A stretch of 64,000 bases of DNA from Actinobacillus delphinicola (GCF_900638385.1 NZ_LR134510.1:868001-932000); one strand, 5' to 3'. Shown: positions 33,719-41,370, counted from the stretch's first letter. Notes: generated by a model not told the origin, from the sequence alone. Program-made: numbers and translations.

Positions 33719-33797
33719 TCCTTACTCAGCAAATGATTAGTAAAATGGGGCCCTTAAAGAGCCCCAATGATAGAGATAAAATATGGTTGATTAGGTA

Positions 33798-34187
33798 TTA
33801 ATTTTTACTCCAATAACCAAATATTGTAAGTGCAATTGGAATAATAGCAATGATAGCCATAAGCAGCCAACGCAAGATATCGAATTTGGAGTCTATTGCT
33901 TCAATTTTCGTATCCATCGCTTCAAATTTAGTATCAAATTTGGTTTCCATCGCTTCAAGTTTAGCGTCGAACTTGTTTTCCATTGCTTTAAGCTTGGTGT
34001 CAAACACTTCAAGCTTAGCGTCAAACGCTTCAAATTTAGCATCAAACTTAGCCTCCATCGAATTGAGTTTATTGAGTACTCTATCCATATCAGCCTCCGT
34101 TTTCAGTTGTATTAAGTTTACGATTGCTTTTTGTTCCTCAGACGGGATTGCCTTGAGATTTTCAGCAATTTTGTTAAAATCGACCAC
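33798..34187 (-). CDS. Coiled-coil membrane-anchored protein, long paralogue
   Basis: 129 residues from a GTG behind AAGGAG. The N-terminal 45 residues (NLKAIPSEEQKAIVNLIQLKTEADMDRVLNKL) are followed by coiled-coil repeats of the DAKFEAF / ENKFDAKLEAM type (about 45-105) and one C-terminal membrane helix (ILRWLLMAIIAIIPIALTIF). Paralogue of the gene at 34598-34942, with more repeat units. Not recognised as a named family; the layout is like DUF1640 or Bdr-type proteins. Last gene of leader cluster B. Confidence 0.72.
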   Translation of the reverse strand: MVDFNKIAENLKAIPSEEQKAIVNLIQLKTEADMDRVLNKLNSMEAKFDAKFEAFDAKLEVFDTKLKAMENKFDAKLEAMETKFDTKFEAMDTKIEAIDSKFDILRWLLMAIIAIIPIALTIFGYWSKN

Positions 34188-34263
34188 AACGGTTCTCCTT
34201 AATTTTGTTAAAAAAGCTGGGAGAACCGTATCCGCTGGGATAAGTTTTCCCAGCGTGGGTCGT
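34188..34263 (-). promoter_or_regulatory. Leader h, with hairpin hiding the Shine-Dalgarno
   Basis: On the minus strand ACGGTTCTCC (34220-34229) pairs perfectly over 10 bases with GGAGAACCGT (34189-34198), which holds the ribosome site of the gene starting at 34187. The upstream arm GCTGGGAAAAC (34244-34254) can pair either with TCCCAGC (34234-34240) or with GTTCTCCCAGC (34216-34226). Confidence 0.68.
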
Positions 34264-34278
34264 GATAGTTAAAAACTA

Positions 34279-34515
34279 TCAGTTAGTGTTAAAGTCAGGA
34301 AGACAAACGAATAAAGTATCATTATAATGAATGACCTTTAGTGTTCGTTTATCTCCCTTGACTGGTTCAAAGGTTAAAATGAACCCCGCTTTTCTATGCT
34401 GTTCCAGTAGTGAATATACTTGCTGTTTCAGTTTATGGATTAATCGCTTTTCAACGGTACCATTTTTCTGAATTAAGCCTTTAAAAGCGAGAGCTTGTAT
34501 TTCAATCGTAATCAT
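34279..34515 (-). CDS. Small hypothetical protein of leader cluster B
   Basis: 78 residues, not recognised, beta-rich C-terminal half (GFILTFEPVKGDKRTLKVIHYNDTLFVCLPDF). No signal peptide or membrane segment. The start is set by GAGGAAA upstream, inside its hairpin leader. It lies between the two coiled-coil paralogues. Confidence 0.62.
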   Translation of the reverse strand: MITIEIQALAFKGLIQKNGTVEKRLIHKLKQQVYSLLEQHRKAGFILTFEPVKGDKRTLKVIHYNDTLFVCLPDFNTN

Positions 34516-34583
34516 AGGATTTTCCTCGTAAAAAAGGGGAAATCCTATTTACCCTCAAGGGAAACAGTATTTCCCCTGTGGGT
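34516..34583 (-). promoter_or_regulatory. Leader g, with hairpin hiding the Shine-Dalgarno
   Basis: On the minus strand ATAGGATTTCC (34538-34548) pairs with GGAAAATCCTAT (34514-34525, reaching into the start codon) with one bulged base. GGGGAAAT (34569-34576) pairs perfectly over 8 bases with ATTTCCCC (34536-34543), the competing pairing. The outer arms differ from the other copies but remain complementary. Confidence 0.65.
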
Positions 34584-34597
34584 TGATTAAAATACGG

Positions 34598-34942
34598 CTA
34601 TTTTTGTAAATAACCAAAAACAGTAAACGCAATTGGAATAATGGCGATAATTGCCATTAATAGCCAACGCATCGCTTCAAGTCTAGCCTCAAATTTTGAG
34701 TCCATTGCTTCAAGTTTAGCGTCAAACGTTTCAAGTTTAGCGTCGAACTTGTTTTCCATCGCTTCAAGCTTAACGTCAAACGCTTCAAGTTTAGCATCCA
34801 ACTTAGCTTCCATCGAATCGAGTTTATTGAGTACTCTATCCATATCAGCCTCCGTCTTCAGTTGTATTAAGTTTACGATTGCTTTTTGTTCCTTCGGCGG
34901 AATTGCCTTGAGATTTTTAGCAATATTATTTAAGTCAAGCAT
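34598..34942 (-). CDS. Coiled-coil membrane-anchored protein, short paralogue
   Basis: 114 residues. Nearly the same N-terminus as the paralogue at 33798 (NLKAIPPKEQKAIVNLIQLKTEADMDRVLNKL) and the same C-terminal membrane helix (RWLLMAIIAIIPIAFTVFGY), with fewer coiled-coil repeats between. AAGGAG precedes the ATG. First gene of leader cluster B, reading away from the inverted hairpin element at 35042-35159. Role unknown; oligomeric membrane anchoring is inferred. Confidence 0.72.
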   Translation of the reverse strand: MLDLNNIAKNLKAIPPKEQKAIVNLIQLKTEADMDRVLNKLDSMEAKLDAKLEAFDVKLEAMENKFDAKLETFDAKLEAMDSKFEARLEAMRWLLMAIIAIIPIAFTVFGYLQK

Positions 34943-35020
34943 TACGGTTCTCCTTAATTTTGGTTAAAAAATACTGGGAAAACCGTACCCGCTGGGATAA
35001 GTTTCCCAGCGTGGGTTAAG
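34943..35020 (-). promoter_or_regulatory. Leader f, with hairpin hiding the Shine-Dalgarno
   Basis: On the minus strand TACGGTTTTCC (34977-34987) pairs with GGAGAACCGTA (34943-34953) over 11 bases with one G-U pair, covering the ribosome site of the gene at 34942. CTGGGAAAC (35001-35009) competes by pairing with GTTTTCCCAG (34974-34983). Confidence 0.68.
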
Positions 35021-35041
35021 TAAATATAAGTAGATAAAACA

Positions 35042-35159
35042 GTAAAAAGTGGCGTAATTACTTTATTAGTAACCGTGCAATCCCAACGCTCAGTACACAT
35101 CATGCTTCATTCAGCAACGCTGAATTGCTAGCTTACAAAGCCACTAGCACTTTTGCTAT
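35042..35159 (-). repeat. Hairpin-rich element, copy B, heading leader cluster B
   Basis: The reverse complement of 12967-13085 with about three differences, all in loops of the predicted hairpins. It reads toward leader cluster B on the minus strand. Same TGCTAG/CTAGCA and ATTCAGC/GCTGAAT stems. Confidence 0.75.
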
Positions 35160-35222
35160 CAAAGATAGCGGAGTTACATTCTGAGTATATGAGAATTGCT
35201 CTTTTAACGCTATAAAAAATTA

Positions 35223-35240
35223 TCTAATTTTTTAATTTAA
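35223..35240 (+). promoter_or_regulatory. AT motif upstream of transfer operon 3
   Basis: TCTAATTTTTTAATTTAA, like those at 16146 and 21065, ending 60 bases before the next start codon. Confidence 0.4.
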
Positions 35241-35299
35241 TTTTTCCTTTCATTTTTTGAACGTTTTTTTAAACTCTTTTTATTTTTGTAAGGACAAAA

Positions 35300-35734
35300 A
35301 TGAAAAGATGTATTATCGCTGTCACCTCCATAATGAGTCCGTTGGTATTTGCTAACGCTGCACTTCCGCATGTTGAAGTTTTAGGATTTACCACACAATA
35401 TCAGCCCTTTGTACAGGCTAAGTTATTAGATAAACAATTTCAGCTTGATAAACTTGATGAGCTCAATGCTGAACTTTCTAAAGGTTTACCAAATAACCTA
35501 CAACAGGCTGAAGCAGTTATGCGACAACGCATTAACTCGCCCAATGGACGTAAACTCGTTGAACAAATCGAAAATGCAAGCACTGTCATATCACAAGCCT
35601 GGCAATTGGGTGTAAAGAAATCTCCCGCTATTGTGTTTATACCAACCAATGGGAAACCTGTTGTTGTGTATGGTCAGCTTAATGTAGCCACGGCAGTAAG
35701 TATTTACCGTCAACGCATGGAGAAAAAATCATGA
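35300..35734 (+). CDS. ICE transfer protein, PFL_4709 (TIGR03757); TrbC/TraW-like
   Basis: 144 residues with a signal peptide (SIMSPLVFANAALP). Family pattern: LDELNAELSKGLPNNLQQAEAVMRQRI then AWQLGVKKSPAIVFIPTNGKPVVVYGQ, a thioredoxin-like fold as in TrbC/TraW. Periplasmic. First of the three-gene transfer operon 3, overlapping the next gene by four bases. AAGGAC precedes the ATG. Confidence 0.83.
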   Translation: MKRCIIAVTSIMSPLVFANAALPHVEVLGFTTQYQPFVQAKLLDKQFQLDKLDELNAELSKGLPNNLQQAEAVMRQRINSPNGRKLVEQIENASTVISQAWQLGVKKSPAIVFIPTNGKPVVVYGQLNVATAVSIYRQRMEKKS

Positions 35735-36756
35735 AATTTGATAAAACAAAAATTTCACAAAAGCTCCAACATTGTCTAGTTGGGTTAGGCGTTTTAGCCT
35801 GTACTTTACCTGATGTAGCGAGTGCGAGTAGTGGTGTTACTGTCGCACAATTATTACAAAGCTCATCCTCATTAAGTTGTGCCGAGTGGCGTGTAAAGGG
35901 AATTTGTATTTGGCTTACTTGCACACCTTTTGGCTGTTATACCCGAACGTCTGTGAAAGTTCGTCATTTCCTGCCAGAAAGTGTTGTATCGGTTTATGAC
36001 TTTGAAGAAGATAATCCTGTGGCAGAAGCCAAAATGATGGGCGGGAATAAGTTTGTAACAAAATTAAGCACATTAGGAACGCCTCAAGGCGAATTAACAG
36101 GTGGCCGTTTTGTTTCCCATAATAAGAGACTTTACAATCAATCTCATATTAAGAATGCTGAATTAATTGGGCATCCTGGGGGTATGATATACACTTTATT
36201 AGGCCAACTCGGTTACTTTTGTTCATCGCAATCCTCGCCTTATATGCCGTATTTTTTAAGTGGTTTAGACTTTTTAGAATGGCGTTATCCTACTGTTGAA
36301 GCATTTCATCCGTCCTCTCTTACCTTTTTTAGTCGAGAACTTCATAAAGGTAATGATAACTGGGGAAATATCTATCCACGAAATGGTATGGTTACTCAGC
36401 AACATTCTTATAAAGGCGCTGCGTTAGTAGCACAACGAGTGGCAGATATCGTGACACGGCCATTTGGTACAAGCTCGCACCTTTATTTTCCATTATCGAA
36501 GAAATCACAACCAAGTAATGGCAAATGGTATCCAAAACCAGTCCAAGAGCTTAATAATCAGAACCATAAATGGCAGATGTTGTATCCAAAACTGGAACAA
36601 AGTTGTGCCATTTTCCCTGATAAATCTAGTTCAAGAATAGAAACTACCGATCCCTATCAAGATAAATTAAGCCCAAACCATAATTATGCATGGGCCTTAT
36701 GGCGACCTTATGAATGCTGTAAGCGTCGTGGGCAAACGTTGATTTTCTCAAACTGA
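35731..36756 (+). CDS. ICE transfer protein, PFL_4710 (TIGR03756); TraU-like
   Basis: 341 residues with a signal peptide ending near SASSG. Cys-rich N-terminus (LSCAEWRVKGICIWLTCTPFGCYTRTSVKVRHFLPE) and C-terminal WALWRPYECCKRRGQ are typical of the TraU-like family needed for DNA transfer. Multiple periplasmic disulphides expected. Confidence 0.87.
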   Translation: MKFDKTKISQKLQHCLVGLGVLACTLPDVASASSGVTVAQLLQSSSSLSCAEWRVKGICIWLTCTPFGCYTRTSVKVRHFLPESVVSVYDFEEDNPVAEAKMMGGNKFVTKLSTLGTPQGELTGGRFVSHNKRLYNQSHIKNAELIGHPGGMIYTLLGQLGYFCSSQSSPYMPYFLSGLDFLEWRYPTVEAFHPSSLTFFSRELHKGNDNWGNIYPRNGMVTQQHSYKGAALVAQRVADIVTRPFGTSSHLYFPLSKKSQPSNGKWYPKPVQELNNQNHKWQMLYPKLEQSCAIFPDKSSSRIETTDPYQDKLSPNHNYAWALWRPYECCKRRGQTLIFSN

Positions 36757-36812
36757 AGCAATAATCACACAAGGCAGATATAAACAAACGTAACATAAAA
36801 GGATAGGCAAAA

Positions 36813-38249
36813 ATGATGATATTTCGTATGCGCAAGTTCAAAATACATAAAATTCGGTCCATGACATTAGCTGTGACAGGATTATTAGGCACTCAATACG
36901 CTGTAGCAGGTGATTACAATTATCAACATGGTGCAATTATTAATGATTATGTTAATTACACCATCGGCGGGGGAAATGTCATTCATCCTATGGCCAGTAG
37001 CACGCATCCCGAACGACTTAATGTAGGTGTTGCTTGGAATAGTGATTTAATGTGCGGTAATTTGGATTTTAACAAGTCCATTATTAATGACTTACAAGGG
37101 CAAGCAAAAAATAGCATTATGTCCTTATATAACAATATTGTCTCTTCAGCTAAGGGGGCAATTGCTTCCATGCCAGCATTAATGTTACAACGTAGCAATC
37201 CTCAACTGTACGATATGTTGACTAATGGTGCTTATCAAGCGAGCTTAGACTTTTCTAACATTAAAACAAGTTGTGAAGCATTAGGTAATAAGATGGCAGA
37301 TTATGCAGAAAATAGCTGGAAAAATTTAGGGAAAGATACGGCATTAACTGAAATGTTATCTAATAATCAAGTTACAGCTAAAAATTTCCAAGAACGAAAA
37401 GAAAATGCTCAACGACAAAATCAAGGTATTAAGTGGGTAGGTGGAGAGAAAAAAGGGGGTGTTGGCCAACAATCCATTCAGACTAATAAAGATGCCGCCA
37501 CGGCAGGATATAATGTTATACAGAATCGACAGCCTACAGATAAAAGTAATGTATCCCAAAGTCAATGTACGGGTAGAATATGTCAAGTTTGGCGAAACCC
37601 TAACGAGGCAAGTCAATGGGTAACAGATGTTGTTGGTGATGAAATCGTTTCTACCTGTTCGGGCAGTAATGGTAAACAATGTGGTGATCAAAAAGAGGGT
37701 ACAAAAGTAGGTAAGGGATTAACGCCAAAAATTATCCAAGAAGCAGAAGAAGTCAAAAAGAAATTCAATGAGCTTTTTAATAAAAAAGAACCCCCAACTA
37801 CGCAAGAATTAGAAGACATTAGTTCTTCCACAGTGAAAGTAACTCGTGGATTATTAGAAGCGATAAAAGAGTCGCCTAATCAATCATTATTGGTATCGAA
37901 ATTAAGTACCGAAATTGGGCTTTCTCGAGCCTTAGAGAAGGCATTATTAGCTAGACGTATGCTCATCGCCTCAATGCGTGAACCTAATATTGCAGCCGCA
38001 CCAAATGCCATAAAAACATTAGAGCGTTCACTCACTTTATTGGATCGAGATATTGGGCAAGTCAAATTGGAGCTCGAAATGAATCAATTACTTGGCACAA
38101 AAACAGCACTGACTGCTTTGCAACAAGTAGAAAATGATAAGATGAAACGTGCTATACCAAATCAAGCAGAAAATACGAATAAGCTCCAAAATTTAGATAA
38201 GTCATCTAAAGAAAATAGAGGAATAGTAAAAAGATATAGTGCTAAATAA
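36813..38249 (+). CDS. ICE transfer protein, PFL_4711 (TIGR03755) family
   Basis: 478 residues with a signal peptide ending near YAVAGDY. Family features: YYTIGG-type start (VNYTIGGGNVIHP), SDLMCGNLDFNKSIINDLQG, and a central Cys pair region (SQCTGRICQVW). The C-terminal third is helical. TraH-like mating-pair component. AAAGGA precedes the ATG. Last gene of transfer operon 3. Confidence 0.85.
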   Translation: MMIFRMRKFKIHKIRSMTLAVTGLLGTQYAVAGDYNYQHGAIINDYVNYTIGGGNVIHPMASSTHPERLNVGVAWNSDLMCGNLDFNKSIINDLQGQAKNSIMSLYNNIVSSAKGAIASMPALMLQRSNPQLYDMLTNGAYQASLDFSNIKTSCEALGNKMADYAENSWKNLGKDTALTEMLSNNQVTAKNFQERKENAQRQNQGIKWVGGEKKGGVGQQSIQTNKDAATAGYNVIQNRQPTDKSNVSQSQCTGRICQVWRNPNEASQWVTDVVGDEIVSTCSGSNGKQCGDQKEGTKVGKGLTPKIIQEAEEVKKKFNELFNKKEPPTTQELEDISSSTVKVTRGLLEAIKESPNQSLLVSKLSTEIGLSRALEKALLARRMLIASMREPNIAAAPNAIKTLERSLTLLDRDIGQVKLELEMNQLLGTKTALTALQQVENDKMKRAIPNQAENTNKLQNLDKSSKENRGIVKRYSAK

Positions 38250-38306
38250 TGTAAAATGTTAGATAATACGAAACGCAACTGATATTTCTAGTAAGCAAAC
38301 CCATTT

Positions 38307-38333
38307 GCCCCTTATTTTAAGGGGCTTTTTTTT
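38307..38333 (+). terminator. Terminator of transfer operon 3
   Basis: GCCCCTT-attt-AAGGGGC hairpin followed by a T run. Confidence 0.9.
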
Positions 38334-38339
38334 GTTTTT

Positions 38340-38584
38340 AAAAAGGAAAAAGGCAAAGGGGGTTGCCTACGGCAACAAGGGGAATGGTTCAAGGGTAAAC
38401 CGTTTCCCTAAGGGAAACGGGCTTACCCGAAAGGGCTAGAAAAGGTAAAAGGGCTAAAGAGGAAAGTATAAGATATTCAATACCTTAAATTACGTAGTAT
38501 AACTTAAATTACATAGTATAATATGTGAGAATTGAAAAGCTATAGGTTAAAAATTAGCTTAGTATGTAATTATGGAGATATAAA
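38340..38584 (+). promoter_or_regulatory. Gene-free region with nested hairpins and a tandem operator-like repeat
   Basis: GTTGCC-tac-GGCAAC (near 38363) and CCGTTTCCC-taa-GGGAAACGG (near 38399) form hairpins. The latter resembles the leader motif but no gene follows closely. Two 19-base direct repeats (38484-38502 and 38503-38521, CTTAAATTACGTAGTATAA type, one difference) end in TATAAT (38517-38522), a good -10 box. This is probably a regulated promoter for the gene at 38585. Confidence 0.5.
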
Positions 38585-39070
38585 ATGATTAATTTATTAA
38601 TTTTACTATTAATTTTTAGTATTATTATAGCAATAGGATATTTTATATACAATCTGGTGATTATATCAAACAATATAACTATACTACAAAATAAGTTATT
38701 ACTCATAGAATTAGATCTTATTCTTTTAGATAAAAAACAGCTAAATTCTAATGATAAAATCATCTATACCACACTAATTTATATTTTAAAAAATTTGATA
38801 GATAATTTATCAAATGTTAATTTATTCGGCCTATATGTAATTAGTAGAAATAAAAATATAGTTGATAGAATAAGTGTATGCTATAAAATATCATCTGAAA
38901 TAGAAAATAACCAGTTAAGGCGCTCTTTTACTAAGAGTAAAAAAATAATTATTGATGCCTTAGAAAATGATATAAAAGAATGGGCTATATGGTTATTCCC
39001 TCTTGTATTGACTGGTGTATCCCTTATCATTTTATATGGTCTCTTCTTTATATATCATCTTAATACCTAA
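38585..39070 (+). CDS. Hypothetical membrane protein, cargo, long paralogue
   Basis: 161 residues. An N-terminal membrane helix (LLILLLIFSIIIAIGYFIYNLVII), a helical middle, and a C-terminal membrane helix (WAIWLFPLVLTGVSLIILYGLFFIYHL). The first 75 residues resemble those of the gene at 40788 (NNITILQNKLLLIELDLILLD against NKITVLRTELLLLEAELSLLD). Not recognised. Very AT-rich coding sequence compared with the transfer genes suggests separate origin. Confidence 0.6.
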   Translation: MINLLILLLIFSIIIAIGYFIYNLVIISNNITILQNKLLLIELDLILLDKKQLNSNDKIIYTTLIYILKNLIDNLSNVNLFGLYVISRNKNIVDRISVCYKISSEIENNQLRRSFTKSKKIIIDALENDIKEWAIWLFPLVLTGVSLIILYGLFFIYHLNT

Positions 39071-39128
39071 ACAGAGTAATGACTTAACAGTTACATTTGA
39101 TTATTTAACAAACTACCAAGGAGCTCAT

Positions 39129-39290
39129 ATGCGTAGGCGTATAAATTTTAATTTTAGTCTATTAGACGCTGTTCTTTTTTCGATTCTTTGGGCAGTGATT
39201 CTTATGGTTACTATGGGGATAGCTGCACCATTATTTATCTTTTATCTTGTTAAATTTTTCACTGATAGAATGGTAATAGAAGATTGTTAA
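39129..39290 (+). CDS. Small membrane protein, possibly DUF6693-like
   Basis: 53 residues from ATG 39129 behind AAGGAG; the frame opens earlier at 39015 within the preceding gene. RRRINFNFSLLDAVLFSILWAVILM followed by a second hydrophobic stretch (GIAAPLFIFYLVKFF). The pattern, short basic-polar N-terminus then two close membrane segments, resembles the small DUF6693 proteins as I remember them; low certainty. It follows the 38585 gene and may be co-transcribed. Confidence 0.6.
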   Translation: MRRRINFNFSLLDAVLFSILWAVILMVTMGIAAPLFIFYLVKFFTDRMVIEDC

Positions 39291-39311
39291 TAATAAATTT
39301 CGAACTATAAG

Positions 39312-39345
39312 TGAGAGTTGGAATCAATAATTTCAACTCTCATTG
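39312..39345 (+). terminator. Hairpin after the small membrane protein gene
   Basis: TGAGAGTTG/CAACTCTCA, a perfect 9-base stem, without a strong T run. The AT-rich 39350-39535 that follows shows no gene. Confidence 0.5.
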
Positions 39346-39546
39346 TATTTCAAGCTATATTTCTAATTGATAGAAAAATTCTACTTATTTTACAGTATTT
39401 TTGGTTATTCTCCCTATATCATAAATATTATGAATGATATTAATTTTACTAACTAATTGATAAATATTATATTTTATCTATTTAATATTTATTAAATATT
39501 ATAACCAATTGAATATATTATGAAAAAAAATTTTTTATAATATATT

Positions 39547-39667
39547 GACTTTATGTCTAAGCTATCTAAAATGCCTGAGGACGTTTGGAATCTTTTTGAG
39601 TCATTTTGATTCCTTTATTCTAGATGTAGATCCAACTGCTTACTTAAGCGTAAGCAGTTTTTTTTAG
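39547..39667 (+). ncRNA. Candidate small RNA with two hairpins
   Basis: TATAAT at 39536-39541 would start a transcript near 39548. It contains GGAATC/GATTCC (39587-39592 with 39608-39613) and ends with AACTGCTTAC/GTAAGCAGTT (39634-39643 with 39650-39659) and a T run, a strong terminator. No coding frame of note. A small RNA of about 115 bases is inferred. Confidence 0.5.
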
Positions 39668-39769
39668 TTATGGCTAAACAATATAACTATAATTAATACT
39701 AGCCTCTTAACTGATTGTATAAAATATCAAAAATAAACATTCCTCATTAAGGTAATCTTTCTAAGATTG

Positions 39770-39855
39770 TAACAGGTATGACCTGTTTAAAGGATATAGA
39801 AAAAATTTAATTTTCCTATATCTTTTTGAAAAATTAAAAACTTGTGAGGTATCAT
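39770..39855 (+). promoter_or_regulatory. Leader of the beta-barrel gene
   Basis: AACAGGT-atg-ACCTGTT forms a perfect palindrome near 39770-39787, and GATATAG/CTATATC a hairpin followed by TTTTT about 15 bases before the ribosome site. An operator plus attenuator-like hairpin is possible. Confidence 0.4.
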
Positions 39856-40452
39856 ATGAAAAAATCAATATTAACATTAATTGCAGTAACTAGTGTAACT
39901 TCAGTATATGCTGACGGTATGCTATCTACCAACCACCAAATGAATACAAACACGAATACGCCTCGACTTTTTGTAGAAGGTGGTCTAGGTGTTACATCTT
40001 TAACTGTTAAAAATAAAGATGACATGAAATTAAAACGTAAGAGTTTATTTGAACAAAATTTAGGTCTTGGTGTTGATGTTAATGATAAAGATCTTTTTGT
40101 GTTTAAAATGACAAATCTTAACGGTTACAGAGCAAAATATAATAAAAATAGTGATATTGACTTAAAAATTATTAATTTTGACGTGGACTATAAACACCTC
40201 TTTTTAAGTGGACATACTCTCCGTCCATATATTAATGGTAGCGTAGGGTTGACAAGAGGAAAAACAAAAATTCTTGTAAATAATAAAGTTACGGATAAGA
40301 AAACAACTACTCGTCTAAGTACTGGTTTTGGCGCAGGTGTTCAAGCTAACTTAACAAATAATTTTGTTATGGGTGTAGGCGCAGAATACAAATACTACGC
40401 AAGTGATGTTAGCGGTATCAAGGGCAAGGCTTTTGCACGTTATTATTTCTAA
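39856..40452 (+). CDS. Outer-membrane beta-barrel protein (opacity/porin-like)
   Basis: 198 residues from ATG 39856 with GAGGT upstream. It has a signal peptide (KKSILTLIAVTSVTSVYADG), then alternating beta strands (RLFVEGGLGVTSLTVKN, YKHLFLSGHTLRPYINGSVGLTRG, TRLSTGFGAGVQANLTNNFVMGVGAEYKYY) and a C-terminal FARYYF with terminal Phe, the outer-membrane insertion signal. Exact family uncertain; opacity-type or OmpA-like eight-strand barrel. Surface exposure could affect host or phage contact. Confidence 0.8.
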   Translation: MKKSILTLIAVTSVTSVYADGMLSTNHQMNTNTNTPRLFVEGGLGVTSLTVKNKDDMKLKRKSLFEQNLGLGVDVNDKDLFVFKMTNLNGYRAKYNKNSDIDLKIINFDVDYKHLFLSGHTLRPYINGSVGLTRGKTKILVNNKVTDKKTTTRLSTGFGAGVQANLTNNFVMGVGAEYKYYASDVSGIKGKAFARYYF

Positions 40453-40496
40453 CATATTTATTTTTTTATAATTTCTAGTTCATATATGCAGTTCTA

Positions 40497-40522
40497 ACCA
40501 CTTTTTATAAGTGGTTTTTTTA
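40497..40522 (+). terminator. Terminator after the beta-barrel gene
   Basis: ACCACTT/AAGTGGT hairpin followed by a T run. The stretch 40523-40787 has no gene that I can support. Confidence 0.85.
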
Positions 40523-40787
40523 TGCGTTTTATTCACCTATGTGATAGTGACTAGGTAAATAAGTTTACTTGGATGAGCGGACATAACAATGGAAGTGCCA
40601 ACAAAATGCTAATATATAAAGTTATTTAGTAATGTACTTACAAAACTGACTTTCTTAGAGTATGTTTTGTCCGTTTTATCTTATGTGGTTGGGTTTTTAT
40701 GGCAATGTAGATACGTGGAAGGTATACCAAACTAAAAGCGAAAATAGAACAAATATCATTAAAATCAAAAACTCGTGGAGGTGAAAA

Positions 40788-41015
40788 ATGATAAATGTAT
40801 TAGCCTTTGTAGTGGTTCTTTGTGCTTTTGTAGCAACTTGGCATTTTTTCTATGAATCTATTATTTCTCCGAATAAAATAACTGTATTACGTACAGAGTT
40901 ATTGTTGCTTGAAGCAGAATTAAGTTTATTAGATATAAATAAATTAAATGCTAATGATAAAGATGTTTATCATCTTTTAAGTCATGGTGTGGAAAATTTA
41001 GTAAACCACTTCTAG
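40788..41015 (+). CDS. Short membrane protein, paralogue of the 38585 gene
   Basis: 75 residues with GAGGTG upstream. One membrane helix (VLAFVVVLCAFVATWHFFY) and a helical part like that of the 161-residue protein at 38585. It ends at a stop inside a terminator hairpin (AAACCACT/AGTGGTTT, 41003-41024), so it may be a truncated copy cut by rearrangement. Not recognised. Confidence 0.55.
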   Translation: MINVLAFVVVLCAFVATWHFFYESIISPNKITVLRTELLLLEAELSLLDINKLNANDKDVYHLLSHGVENLVNHF

Positions 41016-41027
41016 GAGTGGTTTTTA
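41003..41027 (+). terminator. Terminator overlapping the stop of the short paralogue
   Basis: AAACCACT-tctagg-AGTGGTTT followed by TTT. The stop codon lies in the loop. Confidence 0.75.
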
Positions 41028-41033
41028 TAAAAT

Positions 41034-41186
41034 TTACTTCTCACATGTATGGGTAACACTATTATATGTACCACCGTTATCTAGACATTGATCTTTTTTA
41101 TTAAAAGTTAATGAAACAAATAAAATAATCAAAAAGAGTAATAAAAAACAAGCACCACCTATAATAAATTTAAATGAGGTTTTCAT
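41034..41186 (-). CDS. 50-residue membrane peptide with a Cys loop
   Basis: ATG at 41186 with GGATGA upstream. One membrane helix (FIIGGACFLLLFLIILFVSL) and a short outer tail with two Cys (CLDNGGTYNSVTHTC), a pattern seen in small envelope peptides. Not recognised. Supported by ribosome site and membrane/Cys layout only. Confidence 0.55.
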   Translation of the reverse strand: MKTSFKFIIGGACFLLLFLIILFVSLTFNKKDQCLDNGGTYNSVTHTCEK

Positions 41187-41370
41187 TGTATCATCCTTAT
41201 ATAAAGAAACATATCAGAAGTATAGAGAAACCGTGTCTTTCCCTCTCCAAAGTAAGCTATCTCTTCAATGATAATATATAAGTTAGGAGTAATCAATGTA
41301 CAAATAACTCTTATAATATTTTTATTTACATTATTGCTACCTTAAGAAAAAAACATTTATTTTTAATATG

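Noticed and set aside
33850-34272. Plus-strand 140-codon serine-rich frame opposite the coiled-coil gene
   Set aside because: Mirror image of the heptad-coding repeats, with no ribosome site or recognisable product. The same applies to the frame at 34641-34967.
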